This document shows positions 5,766-6,573 of a stretch of 6,573 bases of DNA, one piece after another. The notes below the pieces were generated by a model. The model was not told the DNA's origin and did no database searches. It was given only the letters and a program-made list of their open reading frames with translations. Where the stretch lies: NCBI GenBank assembly GCA_002396065.1, contig DGWE01000103.1:1-6573 (forward strand). The letters run 5' to 3'. Position 1 is the stretch's first letter. Every line of letters begins with the position of its first letter. Position numbers and translations under genes: made by a program. The stretch comes from Eubacteriaceae bacterium UBA4266. GTDB lineage: Bacteria > Bacillota > Clostridia > Eubacteriales > Eubacteriaceae.

Positions 5766-5912
5766 ATGCAGACACAAGAATGGGCTCAGGGGATGCCAAA
5801 ACTCGGCTTCGGCTTGATGCGCCTGCCCAGCACCCAGGGCGGCGGCGAGCCGGACATTCCGACCGTCACGAAAATGGTCGACGCGTTCATGGACGCGGGG
5901 CTGGAGGACTGA
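5766..5912 (+). pseudogene. Aldo/keto reductase, N-terminal 48 codons only
   Basis: The 48-residue product has the N-terminus typical of clostridial aldo/keto reductases: PKLGFGLMRLP (11-21), the first strand and NADPH-side loop of the TIM barrel, then a helix TVTKMVDAFMDAG (33-45). In the family this helix is followed by FTYFDTA with the first active-site Asp; here the reading is LED and TGA instead. Full-length members have roughly 280-380 residues, so the catalytic tetrad (Asp, Tyr, Lys, His) is gone and no enzyme activity is expected. The 5' end is well formed: AAGGAG lies 7 nt before the ATG and an extended -10 precedes it, so the stump may still be transcribed and translated. The break lies at about 5900/5901, where unrelated sequence begins. 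None of the rest of the gene is seen in the window. Confidence 0.82.
5903..5907 (+). promoter_or_regulatory. GGAGG ribosome site within the end of the aldo/keto reductase stump
   Basis: GGAGG lies 4 nt before the ATG at 5912, within the last codons of the stump. The spacing is slightly short, but with the TGATG overlap it supports the 5912 start over the longer frame open from 5780. Confidence 0.5.
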
Positions 5913-6301
5913 TGGCGTCCTCGGTCATCGGCAACCCATCTGACGCTCTCAAGGCGCTGATTTCGGGCCGGATGCGCTTTGCACGGGCAGAAGGCAGGCT
6001 TGCTGTGAAAACTGCAGAAAATGGAGAAAACGGCCGAATTTTACACTTTCGCCTGCGGCTCGAAAATCCGTCCTACGATACGGCGGTCCTTCAGGATTTT
6101 ACCCTCATCCTTTACGACGCGGGCGGGCAGCAGCTGAGCGCGGTGCCGATTCTTGAAGACAGTGCCCCGCTGACCCTGCGGGCATGGCAGCACAAAACCC
6201 TCGAAGGGGACGCGCCCATTCCAGACAGTGCCGCGGCCGCGGCCGTCAGTTGGGCAGATCAGCGGCAGCAGCAATGGGAGACGCCGACGGTGGCGTTATA
6301 A
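5912..6301 (+). CDS. Unrecognised 129-aa protein joined to the truncated aldo/keto reductase
   Basis: I do not recognise this protein. From the ATG at 5912 it has a short helix-like start (NPSDALKALISGRMRFARAEG), then alternating polar/hydrophobic stretches that look like a beta-sandwich: RILHFRLRLENPS, AVLQDFTLILYDAGGQQL and PLTLRAWQHKTLEG. This layout recalls small secreted accessory domains such as FxLYD- or SLAP-like modules, but no signal peptide or lipobox is present, so it may be only the 3' end of a longer gene. The ATG overlaps the upstream TGA (TGATG) and GGAGG (5903-5907) lies 4 nt before it, so translation coupled to the stump is possible. It ends at TAA 6299-6301 and is followed by a bidirectional terminator. 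Real translation is likely but not certain; the function is unknown. Confidence 0.55.
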   Translation: MASSVIGNPSDALKALISGRMRFARAEGRLAVKTAENGENGRILHFRLRLENPSYDTAVLQDFTLILYDAGGQQLSAVPILEDSAPLTLRAWQHKTLEGDAPIPDSAAAAAVSWADQRQQQWETPTVAL

Positions 6302-6310
6302 AAAATACGG

Positions 6311-6355
6311 CAAAATAAAATCGCCTCAAAGATGGACTTTGAGGCGATTATTTTG
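6311..6355. terminator. Bidirectional intrinsic terminator between converging genes
   Basis: A 13-bp perfect stem pairs 6319-6331 (AATCGCCTCAAAG) with 6337-6349 (CTTTGAGGCGATT) around the loop ATGGA. With a two-A bulge, the flanking CAAAATA and TATTTTG also pair. T-rich tracts exist on both strands, so it can end both the plus-strand ORF (stop 6301) and the minus-strand HTH gene (stop 6363). Confidence 0.88.
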
Positions 6356-6362
6356 TAGAACG

Positions 6363-6573
6363 TCATGATCTATAATCATCAATGACCTCCTGTATATCGT
6401 GATAAGCTGTCGTTTTGAATAGATCATCAATCTGTTGATCCATGCCGAGACCAACCGCAACTTTTGTGAGGTTGAATAGTGAAATGCGTCCAGTCTGTTC
6501 AAAAAGCTGGTAAGTGCTGTAGGCGATATTACATTTTTCGGAAAATTGTTTGGTTCTTCACGAAAAACTGGGG
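6363..6573 (-). pseudogene. XRE/HipB-like helix-turn-helix regulator, C-terminal part, with an in-frame TGA
   Basis: On the minus strand the frame 6557 to 6363 encodes 64 residues. The start (KQFSEKC) and AYSTYQLFEQTGRISL look like the second and recognition helices of an XRE-type DNA-binding domain, followed by LFNLTKVAVGLG and the tail DDLFKTTAYHDIQEVIDDYRS. The FEQTGxISL...LG...LF order is that of HipB-like regulators, often paired with a HipA kinase, though no hipA is seen here. The frame has no start codon: it is cut by TGA at 6558-6560, just before the helix where the family normally continues, and reads on for a few codons to the window edge. This suggests a nonsense mutation (or a sequence error), with the first helix outside the window. 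It converges on the 5912 ORF across the 6311-6355 terminator. The stretch has no competing plus-strand ORF. Confidence 0.65.

Noticed and set aside
6316..6366. Possible HipA start (MTFYK) overlapping the HTH gene stop on the minus strand as ATGA
   Set aside because: The reading runs straight into the 13-bp terminator hairpin and has no recognisable HipA sequence beyond five residues.

Overview
The window looks like a chromosomal segment from a Gram-positive anaerobe of the Firmicutes, probably a Clostridia/Eubacteriales gut- or mouth-type lineage. The evidence is strong AGGAG ribosome sites, TTGAAA/TATAAT promoters, sortase-type surface protein modules and a SHOCT-domain protein. The housekeeping genes are GC-rich (one 60-base line of the HAD gene, 4681-4740, counts to 42 G+C), while part of the surface-protein gene is AT-rich (line 1501-1560 counts to 16 G+C). 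I cannot name a genus from this alone.

Layout. 1-354: a single-domain cupin. 470-718 (minus): a small SHOCT-domain protein converging on the cupin, with a shared hairpin between them and its own near-consensus promoter at 759-787. 766-4148: the dominant feature, a cell-surface adhesin/pilin-like gene. It has an AT-rich head resembling 'choice-of-anchor A' adhesins, then a stalk of CnaB/SpaA isopeptide domains, then a Thr/Asn linker and a C-terminal KTGDP-type wall-sorting signal, ended by a UUCG-loop terminator. 4279-5061: a Cof-type HAD phosphatase with a strong promoter whose -10 box lies in a perfect 19-nt palindrome. 5158-5661: a short FMN nitroreductase with a perfect GNRA-loop terminator. 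5766-5912: the first 48 codons of an aldo/keto reductase, cut off and joined to an unrecognised ORF (5912-6301). 6363-6573 (minus): the C-terminal part of an XRE/HipB-like HTH protein, interrupted by an in-frame TGA and running off the window.

The adhesin gene is damaged or rearranged at both ends. Its first ~43 residues are not a signal peptide but look like the C-terminal sorting signal of another surface protein, joined in frame to the mature N-terminus of the head domain. At 3859-3864 a one-base loss inside the E-box of the last CnaB domain creates a TGA and puts the real sorting signal in another frame (3861-4148). With the truncated aldo/keto reductase and the interrupted HTH gene, this 6.5 kb holds four gene lesions between intact genes. 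It reads as a hotspot of decay or recombination around a surface-antigen locus, or alternatively as local assembly error.

The genes do not form one pathway. Terminators at 411-443, 4170-4191, 5671-5696 and 6311-6355 split the window into short transcription units. I see no CRISPR array, tRNA, rRNA, transposase or sortase gene here.
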